From an uncultured Mycoplasmataceae bacterium (GTDB taxonomy: Bacteria > Bacillota_I > Bacilli_A > Mycoplasmatales > Hepatoplasmataceae): DNA of 64,000 nt. This document shows, piece after piece, positions 1-11,268 of the stretch. The notes beneath the pieces are model-generated. The model was given only the letters and a program-made list of their open reading frames with translations, was not told where the DNA came from and searched no databases. The translations under genes and the position numbers were made by a program. Position 1 is the first letter of the stretch. Each line of letters starts with the position of its first letter. Location of the stretch: the NCBI GenBank assembly GCA_947330515.1, contig CAMZOE010000010.1, positions 21,883-85,882 on the forward strand. The letters run 5' to 3'.

Positions 1-43
1 TTTTTACTTCCAAAAGAAGTTTTCCATAACTATTTGTGGACAT
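1..43 (-). CDS. oppD: Oligopeptide ABC transporter ATP-binding protein OppD, N-terminal fragment
   Basis: Only the first 14 codons lie in the window, reading MSTNSYGKLLLEVK, and the gene runs off the left edge. The LLLEVK string is how the first beta strand of many ABC ATPases begins, and oppD is the expected next gene after oppC. The ATG lies inside the end of oppC, with a 14-nt overlap of the same size as the oppB/oppC overlap, which suggests translational coupling. A competing ATG at 27 gives only seven codons before a stop. The OppD identity rests on context and these few residues. Confidence 0.55.
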   Translation of the reverse strand, partial: MSTNSYGKLLLEVK

Positions 44-1013
44 AATTTTCCTTTTTAATTATTGGTTTAAGAAGTACTTCTTCAAAAGTATAAATTAATA
101 ATTGAACAATAATTACAATCCCTAAAAGAAAAAATAAAGGAATTAGTAATTGCATAGGATGATTTAAAAAATTGATTCTTCCATCTTTTAGTAAAGAACC
201 AATAGTTGGTACTTCAGGAATAGTAAGTCCTAAAATACCAAGAACAGATTCTGCAAAAATCATTCTTGAAAAAGTACTTGCAGAATTAAGTAAAAGTGAA
301 GTAGATGAAAAAACCAATAAAGTAGAAAAAAGTTGTGGTTTTGAAAAACCATTTAATATTTTTGAGGTAATATAATCACTATTTCTCAATCTTGAAGTAT
401 TAGCACGAATTTGTTGAGAAGTAGTAACTCAACCAGTAAGAACAAGAGAAAATAGCATTACTAAAAAAGATGGTTCAAAAATAGAACTAAAAATAATCAA
501 TACTAAAAGTGATGGAAAAGCATAAAGAATTTTAATAATGTATTTAAAATATTTATCAAAAGTCTCATAATATCCACTCAACAAACCAACAACAATTGCA
601 ATAAAAATATTAATTATACTTGCAGTAATTGCTAGTGTTAAAGAAAATCTAACACCTCCAATAACCCTTGAAAAAAAATCACGTCCTAAGATATCAGTAC
701 CAAATAAATGTTCAAAACTAACACCTGCATTTACATTATTTGGATCTGTAGTATAAGGATCATAGAAGGAAAATAATGGTAAAAATAAGATTAAAAGAAG
801 AAAAATAATTAAAGAAGTAAAAAGAAAAATTGTTAACTTTTTAGAAAAAAAAGCAACAAAAGTTTCTCTTCATTTAGAAATATAATAAGTATTTGAAATT
901 TTTGTGCTTTCATTAATATGATATTTTTCTAAAGTAAAAAGAAATTCTTCTTCAAGAAAAATATTTTTATTTTCTACTTTTATTTTATTATTATCTTTTT
1001 TAAAGAACTTCAT
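30..1013 (-). CDS. oppC: Oligopeptide ABC transporter permease OppC
   Basis: 327 aa. It is one of the two membrane subunits of the Opp peptide importer, with OppB forming the channel and OppD/OppF supplying ATP hydrolysis. A soluble N-terminal stretch of about 55 residues precedes the first TM helix. A periplasmic-type loop then carries HLFGTDILGRDFFSR (about 105-120), a hallmark of OppC/DppC. The cytoplasmic EAA loop that docks on the ATPase is near 200-225 (TSRLRNSDYITSKILNGFS). The start ATG is within the last codons of oppB (14-nt overlap). Several TGA codons are read as Trp. Confidence 0.93.
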
Positions 1014-2028
1014 TTTTATACCTCATTCTTGGATCAGCGAAAGCAAGAACTATATCTCTAATTGCAAAAGAAATAACAATAAAAATAGTGTAAAAAGTAA
1101 TTGTGCTTAATAATAATGGTTGATTGTAATAATAAATTGAATCCACTATCATTGTTCCACTTCCAGGAACTGAAAAAATATTTTCTAAAGCTATTGAACC
1201 AAATAAATTAGTAACTACCAATAAAGGAAGATAATTAATTATTGCGTAAAATGAAGGAAGTAAATTTTCTTTTCAAAAAATTTGATTATTAGTTTTTCCT
1301 TGCATTTTAGAAAATTGATTAAAAGTCATTGCTTTTTCTCTTCTTATTCCATTTTTTAAATATCTTGCATAACCAAATGCTAGTGGAATAGACATAATAA
1401 CTGCAAGAAGAAAAATAATGTAAAAAGTATTATTAAAATATAAACTTGGAATTCCTAATTTTACTGAAATAATCATCATTAATAAACCTAAAATAAAAGA
1501 AGGAAGAGAAAATGCAATAACAAAAGAAAGTGCATTTACAAATAAACCATAAAAATTTTTTCTATTTGCAATTCATATTCCCATGGGAATACCAAAAAGA
1601 AAAGAAATTGCTAGTGCCATAAAACCAATAGAAATTGAAAGAAAAAAATGTCCTCAAAAAAAATTATTAATTGGTTCACCAGTCATTCATGAATATCCCA
1701 TAGTTGAAGAAAAAAAATCTTTAAATGAGAAGAAATATTTTTGTAAAAGAGAAAAATTAGGACCAACATGAAATAATTGTTGTAAATATAAAACCATCTC
1801 TGGTTGGCCACTTTGAATTGCTTCAGAAATTAATGATGGTTCACCAGGAATTAAATTAAATAAAAAAAATGTTAAAGAAAAAACTATAAAAACGATTAAA
1901 AAAAGTTGAACTACTCATTTAAAAAGTAACCATGACTTTTTTATATACTTAGGATTTATTGTATTAAGTGGGTTTTTACTAACCTGTTTTTGTAATTTTT
2001 CTAATGGTAATAAATATTCTCTAGACAT
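1000..2028 (-). CDS. oppB: Oligopeptide ABC transporter permease OppB
   Basis: 342 aa. First membrane subunit of the Opp peptide importer. It has a TM helix near 35-60, then the typical OppB loop with LIPGEPSLI, then further TM helices and a cytoplasmic EAA-type loop around 205-250. The C-terminus ends with the family pattern of a helix followed by DPRMRYKNEVL. The start ATG overlaps the oppA stop by 8 nt, so oppA, oppB and oppC look translationally coupled in one leftward operon. Confidence 0.93.
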
Positions 2029-4462
2029 TTTTTAAAACTTCCTTTCAATAATTATCATTTTTAAGTTTTTTTCAATCAAAAGCAATAATTCATGTTTTCT
2101 CGCCAGTTAATGTATTTCCTTCAAAATAAATATGATTTGGATTTGAAAAAGATAGTTCGTTGTTAACAACAATAATTGGAACAGAATTTTTAATAATTAA
2201 TTCTAATGTTAAATAAATAATTAACTTTTGAAATTGATTTTGAAAACTATCATATTCATAATATGAAATACCATTTATTAAAGAGTTTTTAGTGGTAAAA
2301 AAACTTTCTAATTCGGAATGATTTTTTATAAAAATATTATTTTTTTCAAGTAAAAAAATCATAAAATTATCAACAGTATCGATAACATTTTTTGAAAGTT
2401 CTTTTCCTTGATAAGTGATCATTGAAAAATTATTACTATTATCATAAAATGATGAAATACCATCATTAAATAATTTTCTTGCAAGATTTGGATTATTATA
2501 TAAATTATTATCAAAAGAGTAGTCAGAACCATTTCAATAAGTTCAACTATTGCTAACATTAATACTTCTATCATTATTTTTTTTATTGAAAACTCTTAAA
2601 AAATTTCAAGAATCTAAAAAATCTAAAGAAATTTTTTGTGAAGTAAGATCTCAATCATCTGTATTATGATATTTATTTCAATATGAAGCCGTTGGATCAA
2701 CGTCGAGAGTAAAAGTAACTTCTTGAGAAAAATTTAAAGCAGGATTTGAAAGTGAATGAACAAGACTATGATAGATATAATCACTTTGTCCATCCTTTGT
2801 GGCAAAAGTAAGATTTAAAGGCTTTTCTTTACTTGGTAAAGGTAAACCTAATTGTTCCATATCACTTAAAAATATTTCTCAATAATAATTAGCAAGCTTA
2901 ATATTAACACTAGGGTCTTTTGATAATTGATTTTCTTTAAGTTTATTTTTTCTTGATTCTAAAGAATAATATTCCAAGCTTTCTTTTTGAGAAATATTTT
3001 TATGTTGATAATTAATATCACAAGCATAATCAATTAAATCTTGATTATCATAACTAAATGTTCTTGTTGGAGAAAAAGTAGTAGTCCCAAGAAGATTATT
3101 GATTCCTTGAAAATTATAATAATCATTTTGATTAAAAGCATAGAAAAATGCTCTCCTAAAATTAGGATCGCGATAATATAATGAAGCATTTGATGAATTA
3201 GTTTTATTTAAATTAAAAACAATAAAAGTTGTTGATGGACTAGTAAGAGATTTGTTTAAATAAACTTTTGCTTTTTTATTTTTTCTAATTATTTCTCCAT
3301 CTTTATTATTTGAAAATACATAAGAAACATTATCATTATTAAAATTACTTAAAGATGTGGATATCTCTTTAGTAACACGATATTGAATTTTCTTTGAACT
3401 AACAAGATTAGCATATCGATAATAATTATTTTTTTCAGCCTCAAAACCATATAAACTATCAAATTTTTTTAATTGATATGGACCATTACTTAAAAATGTA
3501 TTTTCACTATAACCAAAATTTCAAATAGGTTTATCAAAACCGATTTGTTTATATCATCATTCTTGATTTAATGGCATAAACGCCGGGGATACCAATAAAG
3601 AAGGAAATAATTCATTAGGATGATTAAGATTAAATTGTATAAAAGATTTTTCTTCATTATTTACAGAATCATAATAAATAATTCCAGGACCTTCGGTTAA
3701 ACCATAAAATTTTTGAGTAACTTCATTTGCTTCTTCTTTAGAACTAGCTTCTAAAAAAAAATTATTTGCTGTTTTAGTCAACCCATAAAAACCATTATTT
3801 GGATTATTATCTAAATCTCTTTCTTCAGTTTTAAAAGAATTAAAAACCTCATCAATTCCTTTAATATCAGAATATTGATAAAGATATCTTGATGATGAAG
3901 ATGCATTATTAACATCTAAGTGTTTTGAAATACCAAAAGCAAAATCTTTTGCTTTTAAAGAGCTACCATTTGATCATTTAGTATTAAGTAAATTAAAACG
4001 AAAAATATCATGTGAAAGATTAGTTTCAATTTCAGAAACAACTCCAAGAGAATATTTATTTGCTTTTAAAGGTACAAACTCTCCCAAAGGAATAAAATTT
4101 TTATCCATTACTTTATATTTCAAAGGCATATATAAATCTTTGATTTGTGAAAAAGTCTCTTCTGAAGCAACTTTCATTTTATTTATTGCATAATTGTTAG
4201 AAATAAAATAATTTTCATCTTCATTACTACCATCTTCAAAATTAACAGATGTTTTTACAAGACCTTCAATAAATGGAGTAGAAACTTTGGCTTCTAAAGA
4301 ATTACCATCAAGATAATTAATAGTAGTAACTTTATTTCCTAAAATTATCATATCAAAAGTAGAAAGGTTATTTTTATATAAAAAACCTAATCCAAGTAAA
4401 AACAAAAGAAGAAGAAAAACCGAGAGAAAAAACGCAACTGTTTTTGACCTTATAAATTTAAT
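2021..4462 (-). CDS. oppA: Oligopeptide-binding protein OppA, probable AUU start
   Basis: 813 aa, long for a binding protein but usual for mycoplasma OppA. It is the extracellular peptide-binding subunit. The frame has no ATG at the expected N-terminus. GAGG at 4472-4469 sits six bases before an ATT at 4462 (MKFIRSKTVAFFLSVFLL...), which directly precedes a hydrophobic anchor at about residues 9-25. A TTG at 4405 would cut that helix, and an in-frame TAA lies at 4480. No Cys follows the helix, so there is no lipobox and an uncleaved anchor is implied. The motif WSNGSSLKAKDFAF matches the family's W-x-DG-x-LxAxD pattern. It is the first gene of the opp operon. Confidence 0.88.
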
Positions 4463-4493
4463 TGTCCACCTCGCATATTAACTATTTATTAAA

Positions 4494-4499
4494 ATTATA
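4494..4499 (-). promoter_or_regulatory. Probable -10 box of the opp operon
   Basis: TATAAT on the minus strand, 31 bases upstream of the proposed oppA ATT start. No good -35 match is visible, as is usual in mycoplasmas. The strong ribosome site GAGGTG lies between the box and the start. Confidence 0.5.
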
Positions 4500-4534
4500 T
4501 AATATGTAGAATTAAAACTTTTAAATTGAAAAAA

Positions 4535-5470
4535 TTATCAATAATTGTCTTTATTCTTTTTATTAAATTTTGTAGATAAATTAATTAAAAAATATCATGT
4601 TAAAAGATAAGAAGGAATGATATAAGAACTTTTTAATAACCTTGGAATAAAAACATATTTAAATGAAGGTGCTCATAAATTTACATCTGCAACTGAAGAA
4701 AAAATATTCCCTAAAATTAATCTATAAATAACCGCAATGAATAACAAGTACTTTAATAAAGCTATTTTTTCATATTGATTTCTTTTTATTAATAAAAAGA
4801 AGATTAATTCATAAAACAAAATTGAAAAGAAAGAAGTAAGAATTAATGTCTGATAAACAATTCCTTTTAAAATATCCCTATTTAAATAACCATAAATAGC
4901 ACTAAAAAAGAAAAGTAATAAAAACATCCCTTGAATAAAAAAGAAATCCAAAAATATATGTTTTTGGAAATTATTGTTTTGAGAAACATTTTCTTTTGTT
5001 TTCATTTTTTTATATTTAAAAGCAACATTTCCTGCTATCAATCCTAAAAGAGGAAATTGTAAAGCGTACAATAATTGTCAAATTCATCCTTGAACAATTA
5101 ATATTCTTGTTGTATCTGCAATAAGTGCATAAAAAAAAGCTTCTATCGGACCAAAAAGAAATGCAATTAAAATAACTGTAGCACTATCAAAATTAAGAAA
5201 AATGAAATGATCAAGTGCCTGAAAAGAAGTAAGAAATGATTGAAGCAAAAATAAGGCAAAAAACATTCCCATAATTGTTATTTTTTTTGTTGTAAAAAGA
5301 ATAATATTATGTTTCTTATAATATTTAAAATTCTTAAATAAAACTATTACTATCAACAATATTGAAATTACAGCAATAATAATTGTTGGAATTAACAAAA
5401 TTTGATTAGTATTTTTAAAAAAAGTTTTTAGTGTTTTCACCTCATATTTATTTATGAAACAATTATACAT
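4535..5470 (-). CDS. ECF transporter S component (substrate-binding membrane subunit)
   Basis: 311 aa. Such S components bind a vitamin in the membrane and work with the shared EcfA1/EcfA2/EcfT module, which is encoded elsewhere in this window (43213-45629). An extra N-terminal TM helix lies at about 20-45. A core of five to six helices follows; LFGPIEAFFYALIADTTRILIVQGWIW resembles the S-component helix 3-4 region. The substrate cannot be told from sequence; folate or another vitamin is possible. Start is uncertain: the ATG at 5470 has no ribosome site, while GAGGTGA lies at a GTG (5440) in the same frame. TGA codons are read as Trp, and the gene ends TGA-TAA. Confidence 0.7.
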
Positions 5471-5540
5471 TAATAATATAAAACACTTAAATCAAACAAT
5501 TTTTTTAAAGTTGATTATTAAACTATACTAGTTCTAATAT

Positions 5541-5596
5541 AAAAACACCTATAATAAAATCATCTTTTAAGTTAAAAGATGATTATTATAGGTGTC
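5541..5596 (-). terminator. Intrinsic terminator after tyrS
   Basis: A long inverted repeat (ACACCTATAAT... paired with ATTATAGGTGT, plus AAATCATCTTTT with AAAAGATGATT) spans 5545-5595 and is followed on the minus strand by TTTTTATATT. It lies directly downstream of the tyrS stop codon. Confidence 0.85.
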
Positions 5597-5609
5597 TATT
5601 TTAAATGGA

Positions 5610-6890
5610 TTAATTTTCTAATTTAAATAAATATTTTTTCTTTTTACCATAATCAACAATAAAGTAAGAACTTTCATTATTGATTAATTTTTTTAAATTT
5701 TGTTTAGAAAAATTAATTTCTTCAATAACTTCGTTATTTATTTTCATTGCTTTTTGATTAATAAATTCACTCGCTTCGCGTTTAGAACTAATTATTTTTA
5801 AAGAAATAAGTTTTTCAACTATAGTTTCTTCATCATCTAAAGCTATTGTAAAAAATGGCAATTGTGTTTCTAACATTTTATAATCATCTAAAGATAATTT
5901 TTCATATTCTCGTTTAAAAAGTCATTGAGAAATATCTACTGCATTTTGATAACTATTAACATTATAAAAAGTATCTAAAAAGCGTTTTGCTAATTCTTTT
6001 TGAAAAAATCTTTGATGTGGTGCTTCTTGGTGAAGAATTTTAATTTTAAGATATTCTTCTTCTTTAATTAAAGTTAATTTTTTTAATAAATCTTCCGCAA
6101 GCACATCACTTAAATTAAAAAAGTATTGATAAAAACGATAAGAAGGAACAAGATCTTCATTAACTCATAATGGTTGTCCTTCACTTTTTCCTATTTTTTT
6201 TCCGGATTCATCAACTAAAAGATTAGTAGTAATCCCAAAAACATTATTATTTATAGAATTAGTTTTTCCAATTAGTTCAATTCCTGATAAAATATTTCCT
6301 CATTGGTCGGAACCACCAATTTGTAATTTACAATTATGTTTTTTATTGAGAAAAAAGAAATCTATTGCTTGAAATAATTGGTAAGAAAATTCTGTATAAG
6401 AAATTCCTGTTGTTTCAAGACGTTTTTTTACCATATCTTTAGCAAGCATACGGTTAACATTAAAATGTTTTCCAAAATCACGATAAAAATCGATAATTGA
6501 AATCCCTTCATAAAAGGTTTTATTATTAATAATAAGGTAATCTTTTATATTTAGCTTATCGCAAAGATAATTAATTCTTTTTTCAATATTAATTACGTTT
6601 TCTTCAATAATATTTTCTCGTAATAAAACTCGCTCGCTAGTTTTTCCAGAAGGATCACCAATCGATCCAGTAAATCCACCAATAATAAATATTGGTTTAA
6701 AATTAAATTCTTCTTGAATTAATTTAACAGAAATAAAAGGAAGTAAGTGACCTAAATGAAGTTCAGGTCCAGTAGGATCTATCCCAACATAAAAAGAAAC
6801 TTTTTTTGAATCTTCTCTAGCAATTATTCCTTTCAAAACTTCTTCTGAAGTAATATCTTTAAAAATACCTCTTCAATTAAATTTTTTCAT
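5610..6890 (-). CDS. tyrS: Tyrosyl-tRNA synthetase
   Basis: 426 aa. It charges tRNA-Tyr. Class I signatures are present: PTGPELHLGHLLP (HIGH-type, near residue 40-50), KIGKSEGQPLW (KMSKS-type, near 230) and the LQIGGSDQWGNI strand of TyrRS. The C-terminal 80 residues form an S4-like RNA-binding domain. Three in-frame ATGs at 6899, 6893 and 6890 overlap the end of the preceding gene; the last is chosen but none has a strong ribosome site. A terminator follows the stop. Confidence 0.96.
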
Positions 6891-7296
6891 CATTGTCATC
6901 TTTTAGTTTTATTCTTTCTATTGTTTCAGTATAATCAAAATTTTCTTTTTGAGTTTTTATCGATTCTTGGATAGAAGATAAAATTACATAAATTTCATCT
7001 TTCATAAAAGAAAGTTTTTCTTCAGGGACTTCTATTTTATTTAATTCATCAAGTTTTTCTTTAAATAAATCTAATGAAATTTTTAAATTAACAACAATAT
7101 CATCCATTTCAAAATTTAAATTATTATTTTGCATAAATACTAAAATATTACTTTTAATATCTCTAATTATTGGTTTAATCTTATACATAAGTTCATTATA
7201 ATTTTGTTTTACTTTACTATGTTCATTAGATTTTTCTAAATAAATTCCAATAAGTAAACCTGTACTTATTAAAAGAAAATCCTTATAAATTGACAT
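6877..7296 (-). CDS. Small membrane-anchored protein, possibly YtxH-like
   Basis: 139 aa. One hydrophobic N-terminal segment (about 6-22) is followed by an amphipathic helical tail. The layout and the neighbouring DUF948-like gene recall the B. subtilis ytxG-ytxH pair, but the similarity is weak and function is unknown. AGAAGG stands seven bases before the ATG. The 3' end overlaps tyrS by about 14 nt, so the two are probably co-translated. Confidence 0.6.
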   Translation of the reverse strand: MSIYKDFLLISTGLLIGIYLEKSNEHSKVKQNYNELMYKIKPIIRDIKSNILVFMQNNNLNFEMDDIVVNLKISLDLFKEKLDELNKIEVPEEKLSFMKDEIYVILSSIQESIKTQKENFDYTETIERIKLKDDNDEKI

Positions 7297-7332
7297 TAAT
7301 AACCTTCTTTACCTTAATAAATATCTTCTTTA

Positions 7333-8031
7333 TTATTTTTTTTCTGAATTATCTAAATATGAATCTTCTTCATACAATTCTTTTTTTTCAAATTCTTTAG
7401 TTCCTTTTGAACTATCTTCTTTTCCTTTTAAACTATCATCTTTTTCTTCTGAACTATTTTTCAGATTAGTTTTGAATCGGTCATTTTCTAAATCAATCTC
7501 TGTTTCTGATTCAAAAATTTTTCCTTTTTTAAAAGTTTTTGTATCTTCTACTGTAGTTTCTTTATCTTCTTTGATAATAATAATTTCTTCTTCGAACTCT
7601 TTGTCTTGACTTTTTTTATTGTTTTTAGCTGTTTGTTTTTTATCTCAAATACTATTAAATTGAGACAAAATACTTTGAAAAAGTTTAATTAAAGAAGTTT
7701 GATTGTTTTTTAACATTTTATAAATATTTAAAACTGATTTATTTGCAATAACATCTGCAGTAATTGCATAATTAGAAACTTTATTAATTAAATCAACAGT
7801 AGGAGTAAGTGCTTCTACTTTATAAGTAATATCTTCAACTAAATAATCAACTTTTTGAGCAATAATATTCATTCTTCTAACAAATAAAATAACAACAATG
7901 AAGATAACAATAAGTGCAATAAGAGCAATAACTCCTAAAAAAGAAAGAATTATAATCAATGCATCCTTATTACTTGTTTGTAACAACTCTTTTTGATCTG
8001 ATAAATTATTAAGTAAAATATTTATATTCAT
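7333..8031 (-). CDS. DUF948/YtxG-like membrane protein with acidic tail
   Basis: 232 aa. A single strong TM helix (about 25-52) is followed by a helical segment (VDYLVEDITYKVEALTPTVDLINKVSNYA) resembling DUF948, then a low-complexity Lys/Glu/Ser-rich tail of about 100 residues starting at a TGA-encoded Trp. GGAGATATA precedes the ATG. It probably sits in the cytoplasmic membrane with the tail in the cytoplasm. Function unknown. Confidence 0.6.
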
Positions 8032-8095
8032 TATATCTCCAATTTATTTAATTTTTTTCTTTAAACTTGAAACACTTCAAACTTCAATTTTAAAA

Positions 8096-9145
8096 CTAAA
8101 TTTCTAAACTTAAGTCTTTCGTCAAGATATCAAAAATATTTTTAATTAACTTTTGTGTTTCTTGATAATCATTTAAATCAAATATTACTGACCCACTATG
8201 AATATTTCTTACCAATAATCCTAATTGAATAACTGGTGTTCCAGCGGCAATTAAAGAATATGCATAAGCATTTGTTCCTCCGTGAGAAAAATAATCTTGA
8301 TAAGTAATTTTATTAGTTTTTAAAATCTTTTCAAGAAAAGTAATAGTTTCTAAAGAAGAAATATGTAAGGCATCTTTATGTCTTAAGAAAGTTCCTTTTC
8401 CTAAATCACCTTCGCTTTTTGATGCAGGAAAATCATTAGATGGTGAAGTATCAATTGTAAAAACTAAATCTGGATTTACTTTATAAGTTGCAGTTCTCGC
8501 CCCTCTGATACCAACTTCTTCTTGGACACTACCAACTAGAACTAAATCATATGGTAATTCTTTATCTTTTGTATAATCTGCAATATCTAATAATAATGAA
8601 ATTCCTACACGATCATCTGCTGCTTTAGTAATTACACGATTACCATTAAAAATAGTTTCACTATCGAAAACAATAATATTTCCAATTTTTAATTTAAAGT
8701 TTTTTTCAATCTCTGCTTTTGAGACAGCTCCTAAATCAATATACATTTTTTCTATCTCAGGTGCCTTAGCAGAAGGAGCAAGAGGATTTATTGGATAAGT
8801 AATAACTCCAACATAATATTCACCTTCATTATTATAAATCCTTACTCTTTGATTTAATAGTGATGCATTGTTAATGTATCCATGTGATTCAAATTTTAAT
8901 AATCCATTTTTAGTAATATCTGTAATCATAAATCCCACTTCATCCATATGTGCATCAAATAATAATTTTTTAGCATCTTTTTCATTAGATTTTTTAGTAG
9001 CAATGATTGATCCAAGATTATCATAGTCAACCTCAAATCCATTTTCTACAAAAACTTTTTCTAAATAATTACTTACATTACTTTCTCGTCCTGATATTCC
9101 AGCGACTTCTAATATTTCTTTTAATCTCTTTTTATTTAATTTCAT
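8096..9145 (-). CDS. M42 family glutamyl aminopeptidase / metallopeptidase
   Basis: 349 aa. Cytoplasmic di-metal aminopeptidase of clan MH that trims peptides, in keeping with the nearby Opp importer. Metal and catalytic motifs are intact: DAHMDEVGFM (about 65-75), TKAADDRVG (about 175-183), VGSVQEEVGIRGA (about 206-218), DTSPSND and a late SHGGTNAYA. The ATG at 9145 is preferred because GAGG lies six bases before it; an upstream GTG at 9157 is part of that ribosome site. Confidence 0.93.
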   Translation of the reverse strand: MKLNKKRLKEILEVAGISGRESNVSNYLEKVFVENGFEVDYDNLGSIIATKKSNEKDAKKLLFDAHMDEVGFMITDITKNGLLKFESHGYINNASLLNQRVRIYNNEGEYYVGVITYPINPLAPSAKAPEIEKMYIDLGAVSKAEIEKNFKLKIGNIIVFDSETIFNGNRVITKAADDRVGISLLLDIADYTKDKELPYDLVLVGSVQEEVGIRGARTATYKVNPDLVFTIDTSPSNDFPASKSEGDLGKGTFLRHKDALHISSLETITFLEKILKTNKITYQDYFSHGGTNAYAYSLIAAGTPVIQLGLLVRNIHSGSVIFDLNDYQETQKLIKNIFDILTKDLSLEI

Positions 9146-9176
9146 AAAAATCCTCACTATTTAATTTTGTAATTGA

Positions 9177-9206
9177 ATTATAGTTTTAATACAACAAATA
9201 GTTCAA
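9177..9206 (-). promoter_or_regulatory. Promoter of the M42 peptidase gene
   Basis: TTGAAC (9206-9201) and TATAAT (9182-9177) with an 18-base spacer on the minus strand, about 30 bases upstream of the start. It lies in the divergent intergenic region shared with the first degV gene; on the plus strand a TATAAT at 9222-9227 could serve degV. Confidence 0.6.
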
Positions 9207-9277
9207 TGAATACTATTATTATATAATTAATTTATTACAAAAATAAAGTATTATTAAAATACTAGAAAAGGTAAAAG

Positions 9278-10219
9278 ATGAAAAAGATAGGATTAATATT
9301 AGATTCAACATCAAATAATTCTAAAAAAGAATTAGCAGAAAGAGGAATTGGATTCATTCCTATTCCTATTACCATCGATGATAAAGAATATTTAGGCGGA
9401 ATAGACATTCTTACAGATGAAATTGAACAAAAATTTATGAATAATCCCAACATGAAAATACACACTTCATCACCGATGCCAAAACACATCATGGAAGCTT
9501 TTGATGAAATATTAGAAACACATGATGAAGCGATTTATATTGGATTAAGTACTAAATTTTCTTCTACTATACAATTAGTTAAAAGTATAGTAATAGGAAA
9601 TGATAAATACAATGGAAAAATTCATGTTTTTGAAAGTAAATATTCTGCTCCATGAACTACATTAATTATTGATGATTTATTAGAATTAATTAAAAATGAA
9701 AGTATTGAAACAATTTTTGAAATTCTAAAAACTCATCAAGAAACTTTAATTGGATATTTATCACCAGGTGATATCGTTCATTTTTACAATGGTGGAAGAA
9801 TTACTAAAGTTCAATATAAAACCGCTAAACTTTTAAGAGTTAAACCAATTCTTATTATTAGAGATGGTTTCATCGATCAAAAAGAAACTTTAAAATCAAC
9901 AAGTATTGATGGTATTATTAAAAAAGTTTTTGGTAAGTTTGATGCGTTTATGAAAAATATCCACAATAACGGTTTAAAAAATGCAACTGTTAAAGATATA
10001 TGATTTTTAACTTTAGGAAATAAAGAAAATTTATTGAAAGTAAGAGAAAAAATCATGAAAAATGAAAAACTTTATCATGGACAAAAAATTATTGATATTA
10101 AATTAGATGCTTCTCAAACAGGACATATGGGTCCAAATTCATTTGGAATTTCATTTTACTTGCCTTTAAAATATGTAATAGACCAAAAAATAAACCAAAA
10201 AATGAAAGAGGTAAAATAA
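9278..10219 (+). CDS. DegV family protein (fatty-acid binding, FakB-like), copy 1
   Basis: 313 aa. DegV proteins bind a fatty acid and, with a FakA kinase, present it for phosphorylation; FakA is not in the window. The N-terminus KIGLILDSTSN and the segments IPITIDDKEYLGGID, HTSSPMPKHIMEAF and LSTKFSSTIQL match the family, and the late GPNSFGISF segment resembles the lipid-site loop. AAAAGG lies ahead of the ATG. One TGA-encoded Trp follows YSAP at 9656. One base separates its stop from the second copy. Confidence 0.88.
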
Positions 10220-10220
10220 T

Positions 10221-11120
10221 ATGAACAAAGTAGGAATATTATTTGATTCCAGTTGTGGATTTAGTAAAGAAAAAATTGAAAAAGATGGAAATTACTTTAT
10301 CCCAATAATTATTGAAATTGCTGGTCAAGAATATCAAAGTGGTATCGACTTAAATAATGAAATTCTTTTTGAAAAATTTAAAACTCATAAAGAACCATAC
10401 AAAACTTCTTCAGTAAGAATGATTGATTTTGAAGAACAACTTAATAAAGCCTTAGAAGAAAATGAAAAAGTTATCGTTCTTGCAATTTCAAAAGGAATTT
10501 CTTCAACAACAGAACATCTTGCACATTTTGTAAAACAAAATGATAAATACAAAGATAGAGTTATTGTTTTTGATTCTAATTATATTACTCCATGAACAAT
10601 GTTCATTTATGATGATTTAATGGCATTAAAAAATTATGAAAACGTTAATGTAGAAATGGTTATTAAAATGCTTGATTTTTATAATAACATTCAACAAGGT
10701 TATGTTGCTCCAGATAATTTAGAACGTTTAAGAATTGGTGGAAGATTAAATGAAGTTCAATATAGACTTGCAAAAGTTTTAAAAATTCAACCAATTATTG
10801 AAGTTATTGGTGGTGGACTAAATAATGGAAGAACCTTTAAAGTGCGCAAATTTGAAAAAGCAATTAAAAAAATGGTTGATGAAGTTGCTAAAGATTGAAA
10901 AAGAATTGAAGAAAAAGATAATGGTAGCGGAGTTAAAGTACTTTATTTAATTCATGGAAATGATCAAGCAAAAGATTTAATGTTTGATTATGCAAAAGAA
11001 ATCGGACTTTATATCCATGGAGAAACTACTTTATCTCCAGCAATTAATTGTCACCTAGGAGAAAAAGCTTTTGGAATTGGTGCAGTAGAAACTAAACCTT
11101 GAAAGTACTTTATTAAATAA
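10221..11120 (+). CDS. DegV family protein (fatty-acid binding, FakB-like), copy 2
   Basis: 299 aa. Same family as its upstream neighbour but clearly diverged. Shared features are KVGILFDSSCGF, IPIIIEIAGQEYQSGIDL, KTSSVRMIDFEEQL and SKGISSTTEHL; the lipid-site end reads GEKAFGIGAVE. The start lies one base past the previous stop and AGAGGT precedes it, so the pair is an operon. Two copies with different binding pockets could select saturated and unsaturated fatty acids, as in other Firmicutes, but this is inference. Confidence 0.87.
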
Positions 11121-11160
11121 GTTACAAATATTAAACTATAAACTAACATCAAAGTATTAT

Positions 11161-11196
11161 ACGTCGCATTATTTATCTATGCGACGTTTTTATTTA
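11161..11196 (+). terminator. Intrinsic terminator of the degV operon
   Basis: ACGTCGCAT and ATGCGACGT form a 9-bp stem with a TATTTATCT loop, followed by TTTTATTT on the plus strand. Confidence 0.9.
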
Positions 11197-11208
11197 ATAA
11201 TTTTAATT

Positions 11209-11240
11209 TAAAAATGCTTGAACATTATTATGTTCAAGCA
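11209..11240 (-). terminator. Intrinsic terminator of the 300-aa membrane protein gene
   Basis: TGCTTGAACAT and ATGTTCAAGCA form an 11-bp perfect stem with a 4-base loop (11215-11240). On the minus strand the stem is followed by TTTTTAAA. It lies about 30 bases past the stop at 11269 and insulates the convergent transcripts. Confidence 0.85.
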
Positions 11241-11268
11241 AATTTATTTTTCAATATAACTTATAAAG

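Noticed and set aside
1-27. ATG at 27 as the oppD start
   Set aside because: It reaches a stop after seven codons; the ATG at 43 gives an open frame beginning like an ABC ATPase.
1583-1771. Plus-strand open frame opposite oppB
   Set aside because: Low-complexity antisense shadow of a conserved permease gene, with no ribosome site.
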